Positions 8,990-17,345 of a DNA stretch of 51,703 bases are shown piece by piece. The notes beneath the pieces are model-generated. The model made no database searches. It saw nothing but the letters and a program-made list of their open reading frames with translations, and was not told the DNA's origin. The translations under genes were made by a program, and so were the position numbers. The first letter of the stretch is position 1; every line of letters begins with the position of its first letter. The stretch comes from Chitinophagaceae bacterium. GTDB lineage: Bacteria; Bacteroidota; Bacteroidia; Chitinophagales; Chitinophagaceae. The stretch covers positions 1 to 51,703 of the forward strand of contig JACMLY010000081.1 of the NCBI GenBank assembly GCA_014379345.1, given 5' to 3'.

Positions 8990-9701
8990 TAGATAGGATG
9001 AGTATACAGCAATCATTGAACTTGAACCGCCGGTTAACGTATCCTGCAAAGCCCATAATGCTTTGCCCATGATCTGATTAATTTCGAATGCTTTATTCAT
9101 TTCTTGCTTTCTGGCATTTATGTTCCTTCAACAACTTCCTCTCTCCTAATCAATGACAAGAGCTGACTAAACTGGCAGGCAGACTCATCAATAAGCTCCT
9201 TTTCAAGCATTTACCACTAAAGTAGTATGGACTCTTTTTTAAATTATTGTACATTTAAACTTTTAAAAATCTTTGGGTTATATAAAATTCTTTGTTTGCC
9301 AGTACCATTTATTCATATGATTTTTTGTAATATTGACGAGGTATTTTTCCCTTCCGTAAAATCCATCCCATCAAAGCCCGGTAAGTATATTATACTCGCT
9401 GTCCGTTTTATCCATCTATCCTGGTTTGCTTTTAAAAGAACAATGAAATTTATCATTGAAAAGCATGTATTGACGGATGTTCCTTTTATCCTCTGCTTAT
9501 TAAAAAACCAGTTAATCTACCCTTGTAAGAACAGTTACCTGACAATATGATAGAAGACCGAACAAACAATAAAAGGATGCTGCGATTGAATGAAAGGACG
9601 AAAACTGGTCAAAAAGTAATCAGAGAAGAAAGGATAGCGATGAGTTGATTTTAACCAGGCATTACCCAATAGTACCTTATAATTAATTTTTGAAAGCGAT
9701 C
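8990..9701. other. Long intergenic gap, no supported gene
   Basis: These 710 bp are AT-rich. A 107-codon frame at 9227-9550 (Phe/Ile/Leu-rich, no domain, no ribosome-binding sequence) is probably chance. I see no tRNA, no strong hairpin and none of the fold-back families found elsewhere in the window. Short strings such as ctggcaggcag near 9173 resemble the GGCAGG word of the palindrome at 246-266. Confidence 0.45.
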
Positions 9702-11270
9702 ATGAAACTTGAACCACAATCTAAATTCTCATGTATGAGATCTCTGTTGATGCTTTTTATTCTGTTACCTTTTTTGAGTTCGTCCCAGAAGGTCGCAGTA
9801 AACGAATACGATAGATTCGTTAAACAAAGAATGATCCAGCTGGAACCTGTGCGCATTTCTTCCTCTGACAAAGGAAACTTATTCATGACATACAATGCTG
9901 TCGGATCGGCTTTGTATGCAAGGTTCAGTGGGTTTGGATGGGGCGCCTTTGCAATAGATGAGGGCCAGGAAATGATATTCCTGTTTTCTAATGACAGCAC
10001 TATAAAGATAAATTCAACGGATGTGCAAACCGCTGAGGTGAATGCTTCTTTCCAAAACTCTTATAAACACAGTTATTTCGTTAAACTCCCCGATATAAAG
10101 TTAATGAGTGAATACGAAGTGGTCGGTATCAGGAAGTACGGGCTGGGAGATCATGTTGATCTGAATATATCGAGGGAAAATGCCGTCAAAATAAAAAAAC
10201 TAAGCGCTCAGTTCCTTGATGAACTTAAGGTCGCGAATCTGATGCGTAACCTGCAGGATATTAATATCAACGATATTTCGAAGCACATTGGTGACAGCGT
10301 TCGCTTCTGCGCTACAGTATTCAATTCACGGTATTTTGAGTCAGTATCCAATAAGCCGACGATACTGGATGTAAACAACAATTATATCAGTCAATTGAAT
10401 ATTATCATTTGGGAGCAGGACCGTAAAAAGTTTTCTAACGCCCCGGAAAGTCTTTATACTAAAAAGCAAGTGTGTATCAGTGGATTGGTTGAGTTTTATA
10501 ATAATATGCCGCAGATCACTATTCGCAACCGGGATCAGATTACGTTGAAGACACCCATCAGTTTGTCGGAAGTTTCAAGGTTTGTTGGCGATAGTGTAAC
10601 CGTATCGGGGAAAGTTGCCACATCGAGAGTCATTACCAATACTGCCACATCGCCTACACTGCTGAATATGGGAGCTCCCTATCCCGAACAGCTTCTTACC
10701 CTGGTTATAGAAAATAAGGATCGTGAAAGTTTTGCTCCGGCGCCCGAAGCGTATTATTTGTACAAGGATATCACCGTAACCGGAAAAATTCAGCTGTACA
10801 ATGGCAAACCACAGATTGTTGTACAAAGCAAAAATCAAATTGTTGAGCGGCCTGATGATGTAGGAAAAATAATTAAGCAGCCGGAAGAAATAGTGCAGGT
10901 TGTTAACAAACCAGAAGCTGCCTCCATGGATTCATCTACCGCCAAATTGAAAGGCCCGGGGGAAAAGCCGGCAAGATTTCCAGGAGGTCATGAAGCATTG
11001 CTTAAGTTCTTACAAAACAATGTAGAGTGTCCGCAGGATGAACTTAGCATGGGCGAGAAGAAAATAGTTGTTGCAAGTTTCTTAATTAATATCGATGGTT
11101 CTGCCAGCAATATCCGGATCACACAGCCCGCGGGAAAGGATTTTGACCAGGAAGTTATCAGGGTAATAAAAATGATGCCTAAATGGGAGCCGCAGATGAG
11201 GAATGGCTCTGCAGTGCCTGTAACCGTTACACAGCACGTAACCTTTGTGAGGGCGGGAGGCCGGTCCTGA
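9702..11270 (+). CDS. Secreted protein with two OB-like repeats and a C-terminal TonB_C domain
   Basis: I take the ATG at 9702 (522 residues); an in-frame TTG at 9690 and an ATG at 9735 are alternatives. An N-terminal hydrophobic segment (LLMLFILLPFLSSSQ) looks like a signal peptide or signal anchor. An unrecognised domain covers about 35-180. Two similar repeats follow, at about 189-281 and 287-381. Both contain GDSV, a PT(I/L)L turn, a DR..F..APE motif and a YN..PQI...nQI ending, consistent with OB folds. The end (about 425-517, RFPGGHEALLKFLQNN and PKWEPQMRNGSAVPV) is a TonB C-terminal domain. The gene stands alone with a hairpin terminator. The function is not known. A TonB_C domain normally contacts outer-membrane receptors. 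Confidence 0.8.
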   Translation: MKLEPQSKFSCMRSLLMLFILLPFLSSSQKVAVNEYDRFVKQRMIQLEPVRISSSDKGNLFMTYNAVGSALYARFSGFGWGAFAIDEGQEMIFLFSNDSTIKINSTDVQTAEVNASFQNSYKHSYFVKLPDIKLMSEYEVVGIRKYGLGDHVDLNISRENAVKIKKLSAQFLDELKVANLMRNLQDININDISKHIGDSVRFCATVFNSRYFESVSNKPTILDVNNNYISQLNIIIWEQDRKKFSNAPESLYTKKQVCISGLVEFYNNMPQITIRNRDQITLKTPISLSEVSRFVGDSVTVSGKVATSRVITNTATSPTLLNMGAPYPEQLLTLVIENKDRESFAPAPEAYYLYKDITVTGKIQLYNGKPQIVVQSKNQIVERPDDVGKIIKQPEEIVQVVNKPEAASMDSSTAKLKGPGEKPARFPGGHEALLKFLQNNVECPQDELSMGEKKIVVASFLINIDGSASNIRITQPAGKDFDQEVIRVIKMMPKWEPQMRNGSAVPVTVTQHVTFVRAGGRS

Positions 11271-11292
11271 TAATGAAATTGCTTTAAATCAT

Positions 11293-11330
11293 AAACAGAA
11301 AACCTATTGCATGCAAAGGGTTTTCTGTTT
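11293..11330 (+). terminator. Intrinsic terminator after the TonB_C gene
   Basis: The arms aaacagaaaacc (11293-11304) and ggttttctgttt (11319-11330) are perfectly complementary over 12 bp around a 14-nt loop, 22 bp past the stop. The right arm itself supplies the T-rich tail (ttt). Confidence 0.6.
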
Positions 11331-11595
11331 ATACGTGAAATAATTGTGTAGATACCAAACTTTTTAGAAATTGTTCTGCCGTAATAGTATTGAACGAATA
11401 GACCGCCTCATTGAAAGCGTCTTTGGGGGGATAATCATTCATAAGAAAGAAAAAACATGCAGGAAAATTTCAGGCTGATTCCCAAAGCAGCATTCGGAAC
11501 AAGGCCAATTGTTCGTTTCAGGGATATCGACGCGGTGGTCCGAACAGGGATACATTGTGCAAACGTTATTTTATTTAAGCTCAACTAAAAAAAAT
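11331..11595. other. Gap with an unrecognised 43-codon frame
   Basis: Between the terminator and the family A dyad there are 265 bp. The only frame worth noting is ATG at 11457 to TAA at 11588 (43 codons, plus strand), preceded by an A/G-rich tract (aagaaagaaaaaac). It has no recognised domain and I would not call it a gene without expression or conservation data. Confidence 0.25.
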
Positions 11596-11713
11596 CTATG
11601 TTCCTTCTATGTACCTATGATTCTATGTGGTAAAAAAACTCTTGCACAGTTTTGAAGATTCCCTAATTAAAAAATTTACCACATAGAATCATAGGTACAT
11701 AGAAGGAACATAG
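11596..11713. repeat. Family A fold-back element, perfect 39-bp arms
   Basis: The left arm (11596-11634) and right arm (11675-11713) are exact reverse complements over 39 bp, separated by 40 nt. The arms are built from overlapping variants of the word ctatgttcc/ctatgattc/ctatgtgg, ending in ggtaaa at the loop side. The element lies between convergent genes, 266 bp past the hairpin terminator at 11330 and 103 bp from the GH51 stop. Related elements are at 37326-37385 and 41313-41394. Confidence 0.95.
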
Positions 11714-11816
11714 GGGGAATTTTTTTTCTGAATCAAACCCTTTTCCATATTAAGACCAGGCTCCCTCGTAATTGAAAGATCATTCGCAGGAGCAGCACCG
11801 TTCTGATTTCGTTAGG

Positions 11817-13805
11817 CTATCGGATCATCTTTACTTTGATGACATTGAACGAATACGGTGAGATCGATAGCAGGATTTTTTTTCCTTTCAATCCAATAGA
11901 CTGATCAATGGGTTGTATTGCTATCGGATTGCTGAATGAATTTGTGTCCTGAAGTTGTTCACCTTTTAATACGGTAAGCACTGCTTTGGGATTGAGTTTC
12001 TTCACACCATCAATGAAAAGCTCGCGATCTTTTAACTCTGCGGAAGTGTTCACTACCTTAATGATCACTTCATCCGTATTTTTATCTATCGTGGCCGAAG
12101 CATACAGGCTATCCTTTCCTGCTATTATTTCATTGTTCCAAAGTACGGGAACTACATGTGTGCCTTTGTTCGTTGAAAATAATTTCTGCGTAAAATAGTT
12201 CGGCGTTCCAAATGAATGAAGATTATCTACCCAGATCATATCGGGCGTCCACTGCCAGCCATCTATATGTGCAAATAGAGGGGCATAAGAACTCATCACT
12301 ACTACATCTGCATTGCGCTCCATCCCGGTCATAAAGGCTGCTTCGGCTATAGCTGTCTGCCAGTTATTCTGATTTTTAACGCTAGCTGTTTTGTCACTTT
12401 GGGCTGCGTATTCGCCTGCAAATATTTTTGAACCGGTCCGGTCATATTTATCGTACCGGGAAGCGTTCTCCAGGAACCATTCCGGCCTCCGGTAAAAATG
12501 TTCGTCGATGATATCGGCGTTCATTTTTCTTAATTCGCCATTCAAATAGTCAAAACGTTCGCCGTTCGGATCAGTACCTGAACTGGTTACCAGTTTGATA
12601 TCAGGATACTTTTCTTTGATCGCTTTTTGGAATATTTGTAAGCGTTCGATGTATTGCGGGCCCCAGTTTTCATTTCCTACGCCAAGCAATTTCAAATTAA
12701 ACGAACCAGGATGTCCCATATCGGCCCGCAGCTTACCCCATTTTGTTGTCGCGGCCCCATTGGCAAATTCAATCAGGTCCAATGCATCCTGAACATATGG
12801 ATCCAACAGGTCGAGAGGCACCACCTCGGCGGTATTGAACTGGCAGGCCATTCCGGAATTGAGGATGGGCAGGGGTTCTGCGCCAATGTCTTCGGCAAGT
12901 TGAAAGTATTCAAAGAAGCCAAGCCCGAATGTCTGAAAATAATCAGGTGTGGGGCGGTGGGCAAATTCATGGTTCCACCGGTTGATGATCAGTTGACGTT
13001 CTTCAACAGGACCAATGGTTTTTTTCCATTGATACCTTAGCGAAAGATCATGTCCCTCGACAATACAGCCTCCGGGAAAACGGATGAACCCGGGCTTTAG
13101 ATCGGCTAATAACTGGATCATGTCGGCCCGCATTCCGCCAGCGCGGTTTTTCCATGTATCCGAAGGGAAAAGTGAAATCATATCAAGATCGATCATTCCG
13201 TTTCCTTCAAACCATATATTCAATTTTGCCTTGATTTCGGTAGAGGTTGCATTGAAACTGACAGACTGTTTTTTCCAATCTTTACCGGTTGCAGTCGTCG
13301 TAAGCATTGTGCCGCCGATACCGGAGCCTTTAGCGTCTATCAATTCAATATGCATTTTTATATTTTCGCCTGTGGGCTGCCGGTACATCAGGGAGAAATC
13401 ATAGCGCAACCCATTCTTGATGCCCATGCTCCTGAAACCTTCATTGTTTAAACCAATACTTCCCTTTATGTTGTTGTGAAGCGTTACCCGCAGGAATCTT
13501 GGGTTGTTTGAATTGGACTGATTGCGATTCTGTATCACGAAGTCGCCTTCCGTCTGCGGTTTTCCCAATATTTTCCAACCCATTAGTGGTTTGTAGAATT
13601 CAAATGATCGATTTTTGATCAACTCGGCATAAATGCCTCCATCGGCTCCCATATTGATGTCTTCAAAGAAGATGCCCCACATGGTAGGCTGAACAGAAGC
13701 AACAAGCTGATTGGCTTTTACTGTAATTGTATTTTTGATTTGTGCGGATGCATGGGTACAAAAGAAATACAAGCAATAAATCACTACAACAGATAATTTC
13801 TTCAT
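11817..13805 (-). CDS. Alpha-L-arabinofuranosidase, glycoside hydrolase family 51
   Basis: The 662-residue secreted enzyme (signal peptide to about residue 22, THASAQ) releases terminal alpha-L-arabinofuranosyl units from arabinan or arabinoxylan. The N-terminal part includes WGIFFEDINMGADGGIYAEL, typical of GH51. A carbohydrate-binding-like sandwich covers roughly 75-215, and the TIM barrel begins near FIRFPGGCIVEG (about 240-251). The catalytic acid/base is E379 in GVGNENWG and the nucleophile is E465 in FAGEYAA. The C-terminal beta domain ends in ISPYSFNVIKVKM. It stands alone with its own promoter region and does not sit beside a SusC/D pair. A periplasmic location is likely. Confidence 0.93.
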   Translation of the reverse strand: MKKLSVVVIYCLYFFCTHASAQIKNTITVKANQLVASVQPTMWGIFFEDINMGADGGIYAELIKNRSFEFYKPLMGWKILGKPQTEGDFVIQNRNQSNSNNPRFLRVTLHNNIKGSIGLNNEGFRSMGIKNGLRYDFSLMYRQPTGENIKMHIELIDAKGSGIGGTMLTTTATGKDWKKQSVSFNATSTEIKAKLNIWFEGNGMIDLDMISLFPSDTWKNRAGGMRADMIQLLADLKPGFIRFPGGCIVEGHDLSLRYQWKKTIGPVEERQLIINRWNHEFAHRPTPDYFQTFGLGFFEYFQLAEDIGAEPLPILNSGMACQFNTAEVVPLDLLDPYVQDALDLIEFANGAATTKWGKLRADMGHPGSFNLKLLGVGNENWGPQYIERLQIFQKAIKEKYPDIKLVTSSGTDPNGERFDYLNGELRKMNADIIDEHFYRRPEWFLENASRYDKYDRTGSKIFAGEYAAQSDKTASVKNQNNWQTAIAEAAFMTGMERNADVVVMSSYAPLFAHIDGWQWTPDMIWVDNLHSFGTPNYFTQKLFSTNKGTHVVPVLWNNEIIAGKDSLYASATIDKNTDEVIIKVVNTSAELKDRELFIDGVKKLNPKAVLTVLKGEQLQDTNSFSNPIAIQPIDQSIGLKGKKILLSISPYSFNVIKVKMIR

Positions 13806-14133
13806 ACGATTTGTAATAAATGGTGATACAATTATAATTCATTATCCGATTTAATAAACAAGCCATATTCATCTAAAACATTTTTATCCGGGTATACAAC
13901 AGCAGAGGAACACCCGCGATCACGCCCCGGCTACCCTATATTGAACGCAAACTACAATCTAACCTCTTACATTCCCTTTCAATGATTAACTTTGAGATAT
14001 CAGTTCGGAAGATATCACAATCAGGTAAATGACAAATCAGCGATCTAAAATTTGATGCAACCTGGGAATTCAATCCGGGAGGCATTGCGCTGCCGGGCTT
14101 TATCCAGGCTTCGTTGATCCGATTCAATCAGCT
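13806..14133. other. Divergent promoter region between GH51 and pcm genes
   Basis: These 328 bp separate two divergently transcribed genes and contain no credible frame. A candidate minus-strand promoter for the GH51 gene is listed separately. No fold-back element of the kind seen in most other gaps is present. Confidence 0.5.
13829..13861 (-). promoter_or_regulatory. Candidate Bacteroidota-type promoter for the GH51 gene
   Basis: On the minus strand TTG (13859-13861) is followed after 22 nt by TATAATTG (13829-13836), one base off the TAnnTTTG -7 consensus. The -7 box lies about 24 bp before the ATG. Spacing is slightly longer than the usual 19-21 nt, so this is tentative. Confidence 0.25.
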
Positions 14134-14799
14134 ATGAGAAATTACGAAGATTCATACCGGCACAAAGGCCTGCGTAAACAATTGGTTGATCAATTGCGCC
14201 AGAAAGGCATAACCGATGAGCGTGTACTTGAAGCGATCAATACAATTCCGCGACATTTTTTTCTGGATTCTGCTTTCGAAAAAGTAGCGTATGAAGACAA
14301 GGCCTTTCCTATAGCCGAAGGGCAAACGATCTCACAGCCTTATACCGTAGCATACCAGTCACAGCTTCTCGAGATAAAATTGCATGAGAAAGTATTGGAG
14401 ATAGGTACGGGCAGTGGTTACCAGGCAATAGTATTGAGTGAAATAGGAGCAAAGGTATTTACCATTGAGAGGCAGAAAAACTTATTTGATGAACATCGCC
14501 AGTTTATTTTACGCAAGAAATACCCGAACATAAAATATTTTTATGGGGATGGCTATGAGGGCTTACCGACCTTTTCTCCATTCGACAAAATAATTGTGAC
14601 GGCAGCAGCACCATATATTCCCCCTAAATTAGTAGAGCAATTAAAAACCGGTGGCAAAATGGTAATACCGGTAGGAGAGGGAGGTATTCAACGCATGCTG
14701 CGAATTACCCGCGAAAAGGATGGAAGCACCTCAGAAGAAAGCTTCGACACATTTTCCTTTGTTCCAATGGTAGAAGGCCGCAACGGTCACGCTAATTAA
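14134..14799 (+). CDS. pcm: Protein-L-isoaspartate O-methyltransferase
   Basis: The 221-residue enzyme methylates isoaspartyl residues in damaged proteins using S-adenosylmethionine. The family signature GQTISQPYTVAYQSQLL lies at residues 63-79 and the SAM-binding motif VLEIGTGSGYQ at 87-97. Further on, DKIIVTAAAPYIP and GGKMVIPVGEG are the conserved post-motif strands. The length fits the family (about 210). The C-terminus (NGHAN then TAA) is encoded by a family B repeat shared with the convergent neighbour. No signal peptide is present, so it is cytoplasmic. Confidence 0.95.
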   Translation: MRNYEDSYRHKGLRKQLVDQLRQKGITDERVLEAINTIPRHFFLDSAFEKVAYEDKAFPIAEGQTISQPYTVAYQSQLLEIKLHEKVLEIGTGSGYQAIVLSEIGAKVFTIERQKNLFDEHRQFILRKKYPNIKYFYGDGYEGLPTFSPFDKIIVTAAAPYIPPKLVEQLKTGGKMVIPVGEGGIQRMLRITREKDGSTSEESFDTFSFVPMVEGRNGHAN

Positions 14800-14930
14800 A
14801 GCCAATTGGGGCGCGAATTTACGCCAATGGCGGCTCTCATTAAGATAATGGATTTTAGCTGGCACTCTCATTGCAGTTGAAAATCATTCGCGTCAATTAG
14901 TGCTCATTTGCGCCACAAAAAGTGATGATG
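14782..14930. repeat. Family B fold-back element spanning two gene ends
   Basis: The left part includes cacgctaatt and ggcgcgaat (14788-14820). The right part includes attcgcgtcaattagtgc and tttgcgcc (about 14887-14914). In reverse complement the right part reads gcactaattgacgcgaat, so the two arms pair imperfectly over a loop of about 65 nt. The arms hold the last codons and stop codons of pcm (+) and of the hydrolase (-). The same word, gcgaattgac, makes up the element at 16574-16710. Confidence 0.7.
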
Positions 14931-15754
14931 CGTTTTACCACCATATTTTCCCTGTAAATTTTTCTGTGGCCAAGGCCTTTCGTAATGACAAACTCGATAT
15001 GGGAATGATTTTCTTCCCTCACTCGTAATGCATCTTCGATAGGAGTTAGCTCATCGTCTTCATCATGGAACCAAAGTATTTTTGCTTTGATGTTCTTAAT
15101 AGCCCTGCGGATAGAATAATGATCGGGCGAAACACCCGATTTATCAAGGATCAATTGATCGAATTCTTTGCGGATATCAGTACCGAGATGCAATATTTTA
15201 AAAAACGAATCGATAGCTGAAGTAGATTCTGTGGCCGGGGCAACCAGTACAAGTTTCACGGTCTCATCATGTGGTATCGTTTCAAGGAAATGAGTGACGG
15301 CAAGGCCACCGAATGAATGCGACAGGTAACTGCTGATGGGTCCATACAGTTCATGAATGCGATGAAGCATTTTTACATATATAAGCAAATTCACCTGCTT
15401 GCCACCTGACTGGCCATGTGCAGGTGCATCGAAGGCCAGCACCTGGTAACCTTGTTTTACCAGGGGCATAATATAACGGTCGAAATTTTTGGAACTCGAT
15501 TCAAAACCGTGGATAATGAGCAGCTTGTTTTCCTTCCCGGCATTCCAGCGATAACCCCTGATCGTGTTGCCATCCATTTTAAACGATATATTTTCTGCTT
15601 TTTTAAAAACCGGCGGAGTTTGCTTTTTCGATTTTCTGAAAGGAGTAGAAAATATTTTCATAGCCGCCCTTGCCGCTTTTTTTTTCGATAAAACAGCAAG
15701 TATATTCAGTTTAGCCCTTATATAAGTGATAGCTATTTTTTGTGCTAATTTCAT
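14897..15754 (-). CDS. Alpha/beta hydrolase
   Basis: The 285-residue protein has an oxyanion motif IIHGFESS (80-87), then AFDAPAHGQSGG. The elbow SHSFGG puts the nucleophile at S147, with the usual first glycine replaced by serine (S145). The likely acid is in HDEDDELTP and the histidine in KGLGHRKI near the C-terminus. A basic, partly hydrophobic N-terminal stretch (residues 1-45) may attach it to the membrane. It is divergent from the DUF2520 gene with only 54 bp between the start codons. Its C-terminus (FCGANEH) runs into the family B repeat. The substrate is unknown. Confidence 0.85.
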   Translation of the reverse strand: MKLAQKIAITYIRAKLNILAVLSKKKAARAAMKIFSTPFRKSKKQTPPVFKKAENISFKMDGNTIRGYRWNAGKENKLLIIHGFESSSKNFDRYIMPLVKQGYQVLAFDAPAHGQSGGKQVNLLIYVKMLHRIHELYGPISSYLSHSFGGLAVTHFLETIPHDETVKLVLVAPATESTSAIDSFFKILHLGTDIRKEFDQLILDKSGVSPDHYSIRRAIKNIKAKILWFHDEDDELTPIEDALRVREENHSHIEFVITKGLGHRKIYRENMVVKRIITFCGANEH

Positions 15755-15808
15755 AACTGCTTGCGGGGGGATCAGAGGTATTTATTTGCTCGCAATATAA
15801 ACCCAGTT

Positions 15809-16594
15809 ATGAGAATTGTCATCATCGGAACCGGAAATACGGCAACAGTTTTAGGAAAGTCGATCATCCGGGCGGGGCATGCTATCATCCAGGTAATAGG
15901 GAGGACGTCGAAAAACGCCGAACAACTGGCGAAAACGCTTCACTCATCATCCACTACTGATCAAACACAATTGAATACCTCAGCAGATCTCTACCTGGTA
16001 GCAGTTTCAGACAATGCCATTCCTGAGATTGCATCCTGGCTGCGGGCAGATAAAAAACTGGTTGTTCACACGGCTGGATCCGTAGAATGTAAAGTACTTC
16101 AACCTTGCAGCAAAAATTTTGGTGTGTTATATCCGCTTCAAAGCCTGAGAAAAGAAATGGATCATCTTCCCGAAATTCCTTTTCTGGTAGATGGGAATAC
16201 AGCGGACAATGGGGCGCTTATTTTTGATTTTGCCAAAACAATTTCAGCGGATATACGGTTTGCTGTCGATCACCAACGCTTTATGACCCATATTGCTGCC
16301 GTAATGGTAAGCAATTTCACCAACCATTTATATGCAGCTGCCGACGATTTTTGCAAAAAGGAAAATATAGATTTCAAACTGTTACAGCCATTGATCGAAG
16401 AGATCGCAACCAGGTTGCGCCTGTTTTCGCCGGCTGCGGTACAAACGGGTCCCGCGATCCGGAATGATACCGACACAATTCGAAAACATATAGAATTATT
16501 AGAACCCTTTCCATTGCAGCAATCTCTTTACCGCGTATTTACTGAAAGCATTCAGCAAACGGCAAGTTGGCACACGCGAATTGACGCGAATTGA
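15809..16594 (+). CDS. Rossmann-fold and DUF2520 domain-containing protein
   Basis: I place the start at the ATG at 15809 (261 residues), because the frame upstream to TTG 15761 is not credible and MRIVIIGTGNTATVLGKSI begins directly with the dinucleotide-binding strand and glycine motif (GTGNTA). The N-terminal half resembles NADP/F420-dependent oxidoreductases. VHTAGSV and FGVLYPLQSLRKE are conserved family positions. The C-terminal half (about 125-255, FMTHIAAVMVSNFTNHLYA and TGPAIRNDTDTI) is the DUF2520 helical domain, related to 6-phosphogluconate-dehydrogenase-like C domains. The substrate is unknown. The last residues (HTRIDAN) and stop are encoded by a family B repeat. Confidence 0.88.
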   Translation: MRIVIIGTGNTATVLGKSIIRAGHAIIQVIGRTSKNAEQLAKTLHSSSTTDQTQLNTSADLYLVAVSDNAIPEIASWLRADKKLVVHTAGSVECKVLQPCSKNFGVLYPLQSLRKEMDHLPEIPFLVDGNTADNGALIFDFAKTISADIRFAVDHQRFMTHIAAVMVSNFTNHLYAAADDFCKKENIDFKLLQPLIEEIATRLRLFSPAAVQTGPAIRNDTDTIRKHIELLEPFPLQQSLYRVFTESIQQTASWHTRIDAN

Positions 16595-16710
16595 CGCGAA
16601 GGCAAGAACTTCAGTCTTTAAAAATATTTGTATTAATTCGTTTCAATACGACTAATTCTTATTGAAAATAATTCGCGTCAATTCGCGCCCCGATTGGTGT
16701 CAATTGGCGT
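16574..16710. repeat. Family B fold-back element spanning two convergent gene ends
   Basis: The left arm (16574-16600) is about 2.7 tandem copies of a 10-bp word, acgcgaattg. The right arm (16671-16689) reads attcgcgtcaattcgcgcc, the reverse complement of the left, with further looser copies to about 16710 (gtgtcaattggcgt). The loop is about 70 nt and AT-rich. The left arm encodes the C-terminus of the DUF2520 protein, and the right arm, on the other strand, encodes the C-terminus of the PQ-loop protein. Confidence 0.9.
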
Positions 16711-17262
16711 AACAGAAGTTCTTCTCATCGAAAATGCCGCGATCACCAAACACAGGAATACGGCGCAAGCCGGGTAAAATCTTTCTTCAATGTTCCAGGA
16801 CTTACCGGCTACCAGCGATAGAATGTTAGCAGATAAGAATACCAGGTAAATGATCGTGGGAGTGGCCCATGGTTTTTTATATGTATCAACCATCTGTGGA
16901 ATACTGGCTATTACAACCGCAATACTGCTCGATACGATCCCCGCACCTTCTCCAAGAACATACCACAGTATGAGGCAAACGACTACCAGAATTGCTGTTA
17001 TTGTTTCAACCCAGCTCCATGCAACCTGTTTCTTTGTTGCTAATAATATTGCAACAGTAGAAGCGCCGATTGCATTTGAAAGCGGAAGCCAGTAATTACC
17101 TCCTGCTATGATGGTAGTGATAGTTGCAATGATATCGAGCATTGCCCAAAGCATAAAAGCCACAAAGCTTTGCTCGATTTTATTCCTTACAATTCCGATA
17201 ATCAACGGCACATAACATGACATCCCGATTACACCTGCGATTTGCTGTAAAACATGATCCAT
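16678..17262 (-). CDS. PQ-loop/SWEET-like integral membrane protein
   Basis: The 194-residue protein is almost entirely hydrophobic with about six transmembrane helices. CYVPLIIGIVRNK (about 16-28) and ASIPQMVDTYKKP (about 118-130) are placed like the two PQ-loop motifs of the PQ-loop/SWEET superfamily, the second with an intact PQ. This suggests a small-solute carrier of unknown substrate in the inner membrane. The gene follows the MFS gene by 83 bp on the same strand and may be co-transcribed with it. The C-terminal tail (TPIDTNRGAN) is hydrophilic and encoded by a family B repeat, so the ancestral C-terminus was probably shorter or different. Confidence 0.75.
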   Translation of the reverse strand: MDHVLQQIAGVIGMSCYVPLIIGIVRNKIEQSFVAFMLWAMLDIIATITTIIAGGNYWLPLSNAIGASTVAILLATKKQVAWSWVETITAILVVVCLILWYVLGEGAGIVSSSIAVVIASIPQMVDTYKKPWATPTIIYLVFLSANILSLVAGKSWNIEERFYPACAVFLCLVIAAFSMRRTSVTPIDTNRGAN

Positions 17263-17345
17263 AGCTAATACAAATTCAAACGGGCAAATCCCTTAAAACA
17301 ATGCGGGATATCATTATCATTTAATGATGGCAACGGTTTGTGCCA

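Noticed and set aside
9227..9550. 107-codon Phe-rich frame
   Set aside because: AT-rich intergenic DNA gives such frames by chance; no signal, domain or ribosome-binding sequence is visible.
11596..11713. Insertion sequence or MITE with terminal inverted repeats
   Set aside because: The 40-nt centre is too short for a typical MITE, no target duplication is visible, and other copies share words but not a fixed sequence.
12654..13040. 128-codon plus-strand frame
   Set aside because: Antisense to the GH51 coding region, which has complete catalytic motifs.
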